Shown here: in pieces, positions 21,051 through 28,907 of the stretch
Layout: each line of letters starts with the position of its first letter
Position numbering within the stretch: the stretch's first letter is position 1
Virus record (IMG/VR): IMGVR_UViG_3300035699_000198
Span: 1 to 45,958 of that record
Source of the DNA: a virus
Reading direction: 5' to 3' (one strand)
DNA: 45,958 bases
Position numbers and translations under genes: made by a program
The notes under the pieces: model-generated
The model's database searches: none
The model's input: only the letters and a program-made list of their open reading frames with translations
Told to the model about the DNA's origin: nothing

Positions 21051-22987
21051 GACAGCGCGCCCCCATGCAGGTGCGACACGCCACCGGATTTCACCACCGT
21101 CACATAATTGGAGCACCAATCCTGCAAGGGCTGATGACTGATCACCAACACGGTGCCGCGATCACTGGCTTTGTCTTCGAGTATTTCCATTAGACGTTCG
21201 AGACCCGCCTCATCCAGCGCGTGATCAATTTCATCAGCGATATACAACTCAATCGGCTTGGTCGCGCGACTGCTCACCAAGTCCTGTAACGCCATTGAAC
21301 ACGCAAGCCGGGTCTTGCGCTTCTCACCACCGGAGAGTCCTTTGAATGTCTTACCACCGACTCGCGATTGCACGGCTATCGCGAACTTCTCTTTGATCTC
21401 GCCTTTGGCATTGGTGTCGATGGTGCTCCACAGCGCACTGATGTTGCCGTCTGTCAGTGATGACAGGTAGTGATTGGTGCGATCGTTGAGAAAGGGTGTC
21501 ACGGTATCAAGAATGTGAGCGCGTACCCCGGCGGGGCCGAATACCTGTGACGCGGCTTTGCGCACGTTGTGCTCACTCTCAAGCGCCTTGATCTTGCCGG
21601 CCAGCTCGTCGTACTCCTGTTGCACGTCCTTGAGCAGCTTGCGCTCTTGCGCCAATAAATCATCGTTGGGGTTGATCTGCGTCTTGAGCTTTTTCAGGCG
21701 GATCATTTCATCGCGTAGCTGCTTTGCTGCATCGTTTGCGGTGCGCTTGGTATCATCAATACGTCTGAGACTGTCTGAGAGCGTATCCCTGCGCTTTAGC
21801 TCCGTACTGGTGTCTGGTACTGCATCTTTTGCTTTTTGTAGCTCAGATTGCAGCTCAGAGAGCTTGGCTTCGACTTCTACTTTAAACTCCCGGCGACGCT
21901 TCACGCAGCCAATCGCATCATTCAGCTGCCCTTTGAGGATTTTCTTGCGCGTGGCAATGTCATCCTCTGTGTAGGGCTTGCCACAGGTATCACAGCCAGT
22001 GCCGACAATCTTACCGACACTTTCATAATCCGCCTTCAGCTTGCGCGTATCATTGGTATTCTGTGTGATTTCACGATCCACCAGGCGCAGTTCACTGGTT
22101 TGCTCGTTGACGACTTTCTGTGCGTCGTTGACGGCTCGTTGATAGCTGTCCATTGAAGCCAGCTTGGTGTTGACCTCCTTTAGCGCTGACTCAAGACCCT
22201 CCTTATCCTTACTGGCTGTCTCAAAAGTCGCCTGCGCTTTTTGCGCTTTGTCTTTTTGCTGACGCACCAGAATGGCAGACTCTTTGAGATTTTCCTTGTG
22301 TTGATCCTCCCAGTCCGACTGACTGCCAATCAGACGATCGACGCCTTCTTTGCGCGACTGAATCAGCCTTTGCGTGGCGTCCTGCGTTGCCGTCTTGGCG
22401 GTGATCGCTTTGGCGGTATCATTGGCCCGCTCCCGGGCGACTTTATAAGCCGCTTCCAGTCGCGCCGTGCCGGCAGCTTCCTCGATCAGCAGCTTGAGCA
22501 TCTTGTCAGTCATACCGGGCAAGTCCGGCGTCTTTTCCTGACCCGAGTAGATCGCGTTGTTGAATACGTCTTCGCTGCAGCCAATGATCTGATTGATCAG
22601 CACTTGCGTGAGCTTCATGGTGCCTTTGGTGAGCGTCTTCCACTTGCCTTTCTCTTTCAGCTCGACTTCGAGAGTGCCCTTGCCCTTGAGACGGGTGCGC
22701 GTGATCTTGTAGAGCGTGCCACTGTCATCAATTTCGAGACTGACGGTGGCACCACCCCGACTCACTCTGTTATTGATAATGTCGTTACCGGACTCACCCC
22801 GGGCGGTGACGCCGTAGCAGCAAAAGCTGATACTGTCCACTAACGCCGACTTGCCGCTGCCGTTGGAATCCTGACTACTGTCGTCGGTATTCTCACCGGA
22901 GATTAACACCAGCCCTCTTTCATCGAGACGAAAGTCGGCTTCTTTAATCGAGAGGAAATTTCTGATACTGATTTTGGTAAATTTCAT
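21047..22987 (-). CDS. sbcC: SbcC/Rad50-like (T4 gp46-like) ATPase
   Basis: SMC-type ATPase partner of the SbcD nuclease for DNA end processing. A 646-aa protein with Walker A N42-G-S-G-K46-S at the N-terminus, two coiled-coil arms flanking a zinc hook C332-D-T-C335 (GTGCDTCGKPY), signature LSGGEKRK at 551-558, Walker B LYIADEID at 581-588 and D-loop ALDE at 590-593. It is much shorter than E. coli SbcC (about 1050 aa), in the size range of T4 gp46. It overlaps the small coiled-coil gene upstream and is in one operon with sbcD. Confidence 0.95.
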   Translation of the reverse strand: MKFTKISIRNFLSIKEADFRLDERGLVLISGENTDDSSQDSNGSGKSALVDSISFCCYGVTARGESGNDIINNRVSRGGATVSLEIDDSGTLYKITRTRLKGKGTLEVELKEKGKWKTLTKGTMKLTQVLINQIIGCSEDVFNNAIYSGQEKTPDLPGMTDKMLKLLIEEAAGTARLEAAYKVARERANDTAKAITAKTATQDATQRLIQSRKEGVDRLIGSQSDWEDQHKENLKESAILVRQQKDKAQKAQATFETASKDKEGLESALKEVNTKLASMDSYQRAVNDAQKVVNEQTSELRLVDREITQNTNDTRKLKADYESVGKIVGTGCDTCGKPYTEDDIATRKKILKGQLNDAIGCVKRRREFKVEVEAKLSELQSELQKAKDAVPDTSTELKRRDTLSDSLRRIDDTKRTANDAAKQLRDEMIRLKKLKTQINPNDDLLAQERKLLKDVQQEYDELAGKIKALESEHNVRKAASQVFGPAGVRAHILDTVTPFLNDRTNHYLSSLTDGNISALWSTIDTNAKGEIKEKFAIAVQSRVGGKTFKGLSGGEKRKTRLACSMALQDLVSSRATKPIELYIADEIDHALDEAGLERLMEILEDKASDRGTVLVISHQPLQDWCSNYVTVVKSGGVSHLHGGALS

Positions 22988-23169
22988 AGTTGTTTACCAT
23001 CCTGATGATAATTGGCGCATTTCATGGCTTTTTGTATGGATTGACGGTCGTTGAAATCGATCACATCACGCAGGCAGTCAACCGCCTTTTCTAAATCTTT
23101 TTCCGCCTTGATCAGCTGATTTTTAGTGATTTGCAACTCATCAATGCAAATGCTCAGAGAGTCCTGCAT
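22984..23169 (-). CDS. Small coiled-coil protein between sbcD and sbcC, 61 aa
   Basis: A 61-aa helical, charged protein (ITKNQLIKAEKDLEKAVDCL heptad-like region). Its start overlaps the sbcD stop (TGATG) and its stop overlaps the sbcC start (ATGA). Position suggests an accessory subunit or a translational coupler for the nuclease pair. No homologue recognised. Confidence 0.55.
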   Translation of the reverse strand: MQDSLSICIDELQITKNQLIKAEKDLEKAVDCLRDVIDFNDRQSIQKAMKCANYHQDGKQL

Positions 23170-24230
23170 CAGTCTTCCTCACCCGTTTCGGATTCAGCCA
23201 GTACCGCTGCACACTCCTTACTCAGCGCCTTCTTATCGACCGTTGTCTCGCTGCCGGCAATGTACTCATGCACTGACGCCTCCAGACTGGCACCGGCTTT
23301 TACCGTGGACGTGCGCTCTGACGTGGTGCGCTTGGGCTGCGCATGTACGATCACCGACTTGGCGTCATACTCAGACTTCACGCGCTCGCGAACCTCCTGA
23401 ATGTCTTTTTCGCTGGCTTCTCCAAGCTTCACGCGCACGTAGTTACCCGCACACACTGTCTTTGCCTGCGCGTTCGTCATGCTGTCATCAAGATCGACAA
23501 ATTTAGGCGCGTCACTCTCTAATGCGCGAATCTTGCGATCGCCGTAGACGATCAGGTAGCCGGCGCCGGTATTAACGTCGCTCCAGGTCTGGTGCGTGAG
23601 TGCGCCAATTGACCAGACCCCGTTACCGAAGTCCACGCGATTGTGGTAGTGACCTGAAAAGATAAAGTCAAAGCCGAGACTCGCCAGCTCTTTATCATCC
23701 AAGCCGTGATCCGGTATCCCGGGTATCACCCCGTTCAGTGGCGCGTGAATAATCGCTGTTTCCGGCTGGTGTTCCTCCCAGCCCACCTTGAGTTTCTTCT
23801 TGAGCTCGCCAAGGTGGGCCTCCCAGGGCACCATGTACACGTCGTCATCGAAGAACTGCGTAGGCTTGGTGATCACCGTGCATCCCAATGCCGCAAGCGC
23901 TTGCGTGGCGTTGGTGAGCTCACAGGAATCATTGGATTCGAGATCGTGATTGCCCGGGATGATGCGCACGTCCAGCAGCTTTACGATGCGCTTGAAGGCG
24001 GCAAGTGTGGGGTTTAGAACAGATGGGGTGATCTTACCGCGCACATGAAACAAGTCACCGGCAATGTACATGCGCTTGCAGCCTTCACGATGCATTTCGT
24101 GAGCGCTACTCTCCAGCGCCTGCAGGACAAGCATCAAGCGCTCGTTCTCACCCGTAGACAGAATGCTCGAAAACGCGGACCAATTGTGCAGGTGAATATC
24201 GGAGACGATACCGTAGGGCGTTTTGCTCAT
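23169..24230 (-). CDS. sbcD: SbcD/Mre11-like (T4 gp47-like) nuclease
   Basis: Calcineurin-like metallophosphoesterase with the phosphoesterase motifs in order: D11-I-H13 (SDIHLH), GDLFH at 58-62, GNHD at 93-96, H162 (IIHAPL) and GHYH at 193-196. With SbcC it forms an ATP-dependent exo/endonuclease that processes DNA ends and hairpins. At 353 aa it is close to the family size. First gene of the operon sbcD, 61-aa ORF, sbcC, two unknowns, RuvC-like. ATG at 24230; the dyad at 24266-24287 lies 36 bp upstream. Confidence 0.95.
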   Translation of the reverse strand: MSKTPYGIVSDIHLHNWSAFSSILSTGENERLMLVLQALESSAHEMHREGCKRMYIAGDLFHVRGKITPSVLNPTLAAFKRIVKLLDVRIIPGNHDLESNDSCELTNATQALAALGCTVITKPTQFFDDDVYMVPWEAHLGELKKKLKVGWEEHQPETAIIHAPLNGVIPGIPDHGLDDKELASLGFDFIFSGHYHNRVDFGNGVWSIGALTHQTWSDVNTGAGYLIVYGDRKIRALESDAPKFVDLDDSMTNAQAKTVCAGNYVRVKLGEASEKDIQEVRERVKSEYDAKSVIVHAQPKRTTSERTSTVKAGASLEASVHEYIAGSETTVDKKALSKECAAVLAESETGEED

Positions 24231-24265
24231 GATTTATCCTTGATGATTTTAGTGTTGTGTCATTA

Positions 24266-24287
24266 TCTTACTAAGCGCTTAGTAAGA
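24266..24287 (-). promoter_or_regulatory. 22-bp perfect palindromic operator (site 10, type example)
   Basis: A perfect 22-bp palindrome with arms TCTTACT/AGTAAGA and self-complementary spacer AAGCGCTT. On the minus strand a -10-like GATAAT overlaps its gene-proximal edge, so a bound protein would cover the region between the -35 and -10 positions of the sbcD promoter. Best-symmetry member of the dyad family. Confidence 0.75.
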
Positions 24288-24306
24288 GAGCAAGACAGGG
24301 TGAGGC

Positions 24307-24319
24307 ATTGCTAAGCAAT
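24307..24319. promoter_or_regulatory. Short palindrome ATTGCTAAGCAAT
   Basis: A 13-base odd palindrome five bases after the stop of the gene at 24324-24854. It may form a small hairpin or bind a dimeric protein. It belongs to no larger repeat family seen here. Confidence 0.3.
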
Positions 24320-24323
24320 ACCC

Positions 24324-24854
24324 TTAGAAGGCAATGACTGTCGCCCCTTTGCTGCCCTCAAAGACCAGCTTGCCATAGTTGTTGCGCAGGATTTTCAGCA
24401 GCTTTTCTGCCGCCTCTACTTCGCCCAGTTGTTTGGCAATGAGCATGTGATTGGTCTGCGCGCTGTCTTTCAAGCCATCGACGCTTATGGCGACAATCTC
24501 CACGCGCGTGACCCGGGTGCTCAATACCAGCTGCTTGTCGTGATTGAGTAACCCGACGTGATCACCGACGTGCAAGCGTTTAGCCCAGGCTTCGCCTATG
24601 CGAATGGTGTTGAAGCCAGGCACATCGATGCCGATCGTGTTCACAAAGTGAATGGGATACTGGTACACACTGCACGTCGTAACAGGTGCCATCATTTTGG
24701 CAGCTCGCTCGATCTCTGTCAGACGCACCCGGTAATCACAGTGATTAAGCAGGGCGCAGTGATTGCACAGATTCTTGATATTGCTGGTCGCTTTAGTAAG
24801 CGTGGTGGCACCGGTCTCGGTGCGCTTAACGGAACGGACGTTAGTATCAATCAT
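24324..24854 (-). CDS. Cys-cluster protein with possible ASCH/PUA-like domain
   Basis: A 176-aa protein with four N-terminal cysteines, C30-x2-C33-x5-C39 and C61, which could hold zinc or an iron-sulfur cluster, followed by a beta-rich region (FNTIRIGEAWAKRLHVGDHVGLL, LVLSTRVTRVEIVAIS) whose layout recalls ASCH/PUA-like RNA-binding domains. Both assignments are tentative. ATG at 24854; a half-site of the dyad (GATACT) lies upstream but no full dyad. It is downstream of recA. Confidence 0.5.
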   Translation of the reverse strand: MIDTNVRSVKRTETGATTLTKATSNIKNLCNHCALLNHCDYRVRLTEIERAAKMMAPVTTCSVYQYPIHFVNTIGIDVPGFNTIRIGEAWAKRLHVGDHVGLLNHDKQLVLSTRVTRVEIVAISVDGLKDSAQTNHMLIAKQLGEVEAAEKLLKILRNNYGKLVFEGSKGATVIAF

Positions 24855-24910
24855 AAGAATTTCCCTGTTTGAGCAATCGATACTAACGCATTCTGGTGAC
24901 GTTTACGGGT

Positions 24911-26023
24911 TCAGTCTTCGGCTGTTTCTTCGGCTATTTCTGGCGCCGCTTCGAGCTTTCGATCATCGACCATCGCCATCAGCTTGTCGATGCCATTGGG
25001 CTCTGCCTTTAGCTGCTTGATCACAGCGCTTACATGATCTTTCTTGCCTTCCCACTCGATGCGACCATTGGCGTCCTTTTCTATAATGCCCTTGCGCACC
25101 AGAAAATTGACCATCGTCGTAATGCGATCCACATAGACACCCAGCTCATCGTGAAAGCGTACCTGCCACTGCGCCTTGCGAAACGGTCGAGCGACTTTGT
25201 TTTTAATGGCATTGGCGGTGATCTCAAAGCCGAGTATTTCCTTCTCATCGCCCTTCTTGCCATTGGTGACATCTTTCTTGCCTAGATTCACACGAATGTC
25301 GGCGTAAAACTCACCGGATTTACCGCCGGGTGTTTTCTCGGGATTGCCAAACATAACCCCAGGGTCCATCCGAATCTGATTAAGCATAATAACCGTGACA
25401 TTGTAATCCTCCGCGAAACTTTTCAAAATGGGATAGTTGACGCTGGTGCAGGTGGCAAGCTCCAGCTTGTCTTTCATATTGGCGTTGGCATTCTCGCGAC
25501 GCACCAGCTTGCTGCCCTTCTTTTCATACAGCAGGGCGCGGGGAATCATGGCAGCTACGGAGTCGAACACCCAAATCAGGGGCACCTCCATAGGCAGCCC
25601 CTTCTCGCGCAGCATCGGCACCACACGCTTGAATTGCTCGACAGAATCCTCGAATGTCTCCGGGCGTAGGTGTTTGAACACTGTCGGGTCAAGATTCAAC
25701 CCTAGTATGTCTGCAAACTCAGGACTGAAAGAGCGTTCGTGATCCGCGAAAAAGGCAATACCGCCTTGCTCCTGCGCGGCTTTCATTAGCATGGTTGAGA
25801 TATAGGTCTTGCCAGAGCTTGAGGCTCCGTATATCTCCAGAAAACGCCCCATTGGGCAGCCCCGTTTATAAGAGCCGCCTAATGCAAAGTTTAACTCCGG
25901 CAGTCCGGTATCCAGCCAGCCTCGAATTGAAGCGGCGTCGGCATTCTCCCCAATGATGTTGGTCAAATCGTCAAACAAATCTGCCGCGGTGGCTGGCTTC
26001 ACTGCTTTTTCTGCTTTAGCCAT
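24911..26023 (-). CDS. recA: RecA/UvsX-like recombinase
   Basis: Strand-exchange ATPase, 370 aa. Walker A is G66-A-S-S-S-G-K72-T, the catalytic Glu is E96 in FADHERSF, and the Walker B region is VPLIWVFDSVAAMIPR. The L1/L2-type segment follows with LNQIRMDPGVMFGNPEKTPGG. The C-terminal tail is acidic (EIAEETAED), as in bacterial RecA. It differs from host-type RecA in its short N-terminus and in DHE for DAE. With the gp32-like SSB, UvsY-like candidate and SbcCD it forms a T4-like recombination-dependent replication set. Confidence 0.93.
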   Translation of the reverse strand: MAKAEKAVKPATAADLFDDLTNIIGENADAASIRGWLDTGLPELNFALGGSYKRGCPMGRFLEIYGASSSGKTYISTMLMKAAQEQGGIAFFADHERSFSPEFADILGLNLDPTVFKHLRPETFEDSVEQFKRVVPMLREKGLPMEVPLIWVFDSVAAMIPRALLYEKKGSKLVRRENANANMKDKLELATCTSVNYPILKSFAEDYNVTVIMLNQIRMDPGVMFGNPEKTPGGKSGEFYADIRVNLGKKDVTNGKKGDEKEILGFEITANAIKNKVARPFRKAQWQVRFHDELGVYVDRITTMVNFLVRKGIIEKDANGRIEWEGKKDHVSAVIKQLKAEPNGIDKLMAMVDDRKLEAAPEIAEETAED

Positions 26024-26033
26024 GATGATTCCC

Positions 26034-26972
26034 CTATTTAAAGGTGCGCTCCCAGCTCTTGAGATCGCGTGTGATCGATAGAAAGCTCAACTCCATGCAC
26101 AGATCAGCGAATGCATCGAAGTCACGCTTACCGCGCACCACCGATGCGTTCCCGCGCACATGCTCATCGCGCGCTGTATCGCACAGATTCATCAGCTTGT
26201 AGTTCCGCACAAACTGCTTAACACCACCGTTGGCGCAGAACTCGTTGATCTTTTTCTTGAAGCGCGACAAGCCATTAGGCAGTCGGTCTTTGTCGAACTC
26301 CCCATTGGCACGATAATCCGCGATCAAGCCCTTGATGGAGCCAAAATTCTGCATAATCAAAATGGAGGCTTTCTCACCGATACCGGGGATACCCGGGATA
26401 TTGTCGGAGGTGTCACCGATCAGCGCCTTGCTTTCGAGAAACTGCGCCGGGGTATCGAGTCCGGTGAACTCCGTAAAGTCCGCCTTGTTACAGTGCTTTT
26501 CAATGGTGGTGCGCGGATCGTGCCAGCGCGTCTTGCCATTGATCAATTGCAGCCAGTCTTGATCCCCGGTCAGCAGCAGTACGTCTTTGTCGCTCGCCTG
26601 CAGCTTGCGTGAGAAGTAACCCGCCAAGTCATCGGCTTCGTATTGCGGTGCCACCACTTGATCCACACCCAAATGCGTCAGCGCTTTCTCAATGTAGGGT
26701 TTAGCAGCGTGGTACTTCTCTTTGATTTCGACCTTCTCCGGCGTGTCTTTGCGATTGCCCTTGTACTCCGGTAAAAGCTCGAAGCGAAAGTCGGCGCGAC
26801 CATCCCACAGCCAAAGCAGCTTGGCGTACTCGGGGTAATTCTCGCGCGCTTTTTTGAGCATCTTCAGTGTCTGGTAAATCGCTTGCGTCTCCATACCGTC
26901 CGCAGTCAACACTTGCGTATTCTGCGCGGCATAGCCCAGTGAATTACCATCAATCAGCATAAAGCCGTTCAT
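26034..26972 (-). CDS. 5'-3' exonuclease / flap endonuclease (T4 RNase H-like)
   Basis: A 312-aa FEN-family nuclease. Metal-binding carboxylates are visible: D8 (LIDGNS), D57 (LWDGRAD), E112/D114/D115 (YEADDLAG), D137/D139 (TGDQDW) and D187/D190 (IGDTSDNIPGIPGIGEKA), the last followed by the H3TH DNA-binding motif. Such enzymes remove RNA primers and 5' flaps during lagging-strand synthesis. Placed directly between ssb and recA, 10 bp before the recA start. Confidence 0.93.
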   Translation of the reverse strand: MNGFMLIDGNSLGYAAQNTQVLTADGMETQAIYQTLKMLKKARENYPEYAKLLWLWDGRADFRFELLPEYKGNRKDTPEKVEIKEKYHAAKPYIEKALTHLGVDQVVAPQYEADDLAGYFSRKLQASDKDVLLLTGDQDWLQLINGKTRWHDPRTTIEKHCNKADFTEFTGLDTPAQFLESKALIGDTSDNIPGIPGIGEKASILIMQNFGSIKGLIADYRANGEFDKDRLPNGLSRFKKKINEFCANGGVKQFVRNYKLMNLCDTARDEHVRGNASVVRGKRDFDAFADLCMELSFLSITRDLKSWERTFK

Positions 26973-27028
26973 AGTTTTTGCCCTGTCAAAAAATGGGGCC
27001 GCAGCCCCATCAGATTGCGTGGTGGTGT

Positions 27029-27901
27029 TTAGCCGTTGGTGCCGTCGAGATCGCCCAACAGGTCATCCAGCTCGTCGTCGCTAATGTCGTCATCAGCCGA
27101 CTCGCTGGAGTCCTCTGCATCAGTGGCTTCGACTTCATCATTGGCGTCGGCGTAGCTCGCGTCTTCGACTTCTGACATATCGACCAGCGACGCTTTGGAG
27201 GATGACGCTTTAGCCGGCAGCACACCGGACACCTTGCTGAGATTATCCAGCGCCAGATTCAGCTTGGTTTCGTTTTCCTGTTTGACGACCGCATCCAGAT
27301 CGAAAATCTGCTCCATGACGCCTTTATCAACTGGCTTCGACTTGCCCGCTGGCATCACCGTGTACTTGGTATCGAGCCCTGAGCCTTCACGCACGATGAT
27401 CAAGTCAAGACCGTCTGCGAGATCGGTAATATCGCCGTACTCAGTGACGAATTCCAGAATCTGCTCGAAAATCTTGTTACCCACCTCAAGCACCTGCACT
27501 TCGTTAGGCTTGTCGGTGGATGAGCGATGCAGCACGTTGAACAGGTATTTCTGTGAGGCGTTGGCGTCTTTCAGCAGTTCCACCGTCTCATCGTCGTTGG
27601 AGGCTGAAATACCGCGACCAATCGCGCTGCATACCGGGCAGTCTGCGCCGAAGGTCTTCTCCAGACAGATATAGGCTGTCGGCTTACCGTTCTTTTCGGT
27701 GCGTACCCAGTGCATTGCGAAGTCGTGCCAGAAGGGCTGCGCTTCTTTGGCGGCTTCTTCAGGCATCGTATTCAAACGCCAGGTCGGCAGAATGCGATAG
27801 GTGTGACGCCCGGGCTGGGGCTTCATGGTGCGCAGATTGGACGCTTTTTTAGAAGCGTGCTCTTGCTTGGTCTTTTTGATCAGGTCTTGAATTCCGCTCA
27901 T
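27029..27901 (-). CDS. gp32-like single-stranded DNA-binding protein
   Basis: A 290-aa protein with the T4 gp32 layout: basic N-terminus for cooperativity, OB-type core with a putative zinc site H64, C79, C88-P-V-C91 (gp32 uses H64, C77, C87, C90), and a long acidic C-terminal tail (~residues 235-290, ending DISDDELDDLLGDLDGTNG) for partner binding. Coats ssDNA at the replication fork and during recombination. ATG at 27901 with a short direct repeat upstream. Confidence 0.88.
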   Translation of the reverse strand: MSGIQDLIKKTKQEHASKKASNLRTMKPQPGRHTYRILPTWRLNTMPEEAAKEAQPFWHDFAMHWVRTEKNGKPTAYICLEKTFGADCPVCSAIGRGISASNDDETVELLKDANASQKYLFNVLHRSSTDKPNEVQVLEVGNKIFEQILEFVTEYGDITDLADGLDLIIVREGSGLDTKYTVMPAGKSKPVDKGVMEQIFDLDAVVKQENETKLNLALDNLSKVSGVLPAKASSSKASLVDMSEVEDASYADANDEVEATDAEDSSESADDDISDDELDDLLGDLDGTNG

Positions 27902-27916
27902 AGTCTTTCTCGCTTT

Positions 27917-27947
27917 GGTAAAAGGCTCGTAAAAGGTAAAAGGCTCG
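27917..27947. repeat. Two direct copies of GGTAAAAGGCTCG
   Basis: Two identical 13-bp copies at 18-bp spacing in the gap between the gene ending at 27953 and the SSB start at 27901. Likely duplication of the translation-initiation region; function unknown. Confidence 0.7.
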
Positions 27948-27952
27948 AAAAG

Positions 27953-28843
27953 TTATTTACCCTGGTTCATTGCGCTCATGGCGCGGTTTTTCACATCGTC
28001 CTGGGATTGCTGGCGTTCTCTCATGCGCAGATCACCCTTGAATTCCTCGCGAACATTGGCGCCCACCTGAATGAGCATGTCGCGGCGCTGCTTGAACGAC
28101 TCGCAAGCGTCTTTCGTCATTCCCGCCACCGCTTTGGCATCAAGCATTCGCTCAGTGATTTTGCGGTGACGTGAATCCAGTAAAATTCGATTTTTAACGA
28201 CAGGCTCAGTAACCTTCTCGCCGTCTTCAAACGCTTTCTGACGTACTTCATTATCGATCTTGGCGTAGACCAGCTTCTCTTGCTGTGACAGCTGATCATG
28301 GCGTCGTGCGGCTCTGTGAGAGACGCCCGAGTAGTGCGCGAAGAAACCCGGCTGACTCATGAAGGCGTCATCGAGATTGTTCTCGCTGAATGCCAGGTCT
28401 TTTTGCAACTGACGTGGATTAAACGACGTGCTGGCGTTGAGCAGCATATCTGTCAGATCGTCGTCATCGGTATCGGTATTATTGGTGGCTTCGACGCTGT
28501 TCTGCTCAGGCTCTGCTGCGGTAGCCGGTGCCTCATCTTCGACGGGTTCTGGCTCTACGTCTTCCGCCACGCTGTCAGGATCAAACTCAGGCTCCAAATC
28601 TGTACCGCTGTCGTCCTCATGAGCAATCGCGTTCAACTCAGCTTCCAATTCTTGATCTTCGCCTGCGTCTTCATCAGAGTCACTTTCCAACTCAGGCTCT
28701 GTCGCTTCTGACTCTGGTGGCGTTGCATCTTCTAACGCATTGTCTGAGGCGCTTTCTGCTTCAGGCTCATCAGAGTCATCAAGCTCGGAAAGCTCCGCTT
28801 CAAGTTCAGCCAGTTCTTCGTCGGATAGGAAATCATTGCTCAT
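27953..28843 (-). CDS. Acidic N-terminus protein, UvsY-like recombination mediator candidate
   Basis: A 296-aa protein. Residues 1-~130 are an extremely acidic, Ser/Pro-rich disordered region (DFLSDEELAELEAELSELDD). Residues ~140-296 are helical with LVYAKIDNEVRQKAF, KVTEPVVKNRILLD, RKITERML, FKQRRDMLIQVGANVREE, a pattern similar in helix order to UvsY-type mediators and to phage proteins next to gp32-like SSBs. Location directly upstream of SSB, FEN and RecA supports a mediator role. The assignment is from layout only. First gene of the SSB-RecA operon; dyad at 28882-28903 upstream. Confidence 0.5.
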   Translation of the reverse strand: MSNDFLSDEELAELEAELSELDDSDEPEAESASDNALEDATPPESEATEPELESDSDEDAGEDQELEAELNAIAHEDDSGTDLEPEFDPDSVAEDVEPEPVEDEAPATAAEPEQNSVEATNNTDTDDDDLTDMLLNASTSFNPRQLQKDLAFSENNLDDAFMSQPGFFAHYSGVSHRAARRHDQLSQQEKLVYAKIDNEVRQKAFEDGEKVTEPVVKNRILLDSRHRKITERMLDAKAVAGMTKDACESFKQRRDMLIQVGANVREEFKGDLRMRERQQSQDDVKNRAMSAMNQGK

Positions 28844-28881
28844 TGTTGCTTCCTCATGCTGTTTATATCAGAAAGTGTAGC

Positions 28882-28903
28882 ACGTACTCACAGCTAAGTA
28901 AGT
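28882..28903 (-). promoter_or_regulatory. 22-bp dyad operator TACT-N8-AGTA (site 11)
   Basis: Arms ACGTACT and AGTAAGT around spacer CACAGCTA; symmetry extends to 28880-28905 (GCAC...GTGC). On the minus strand an extended -10 (TGCTACACT) follows directly, 17 bp after a CTTACT -35-like element inside the dyad. Would control the SSB-RecA operon. Confidence 0.65.
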
Positions 28904-28907
28904 GCGG

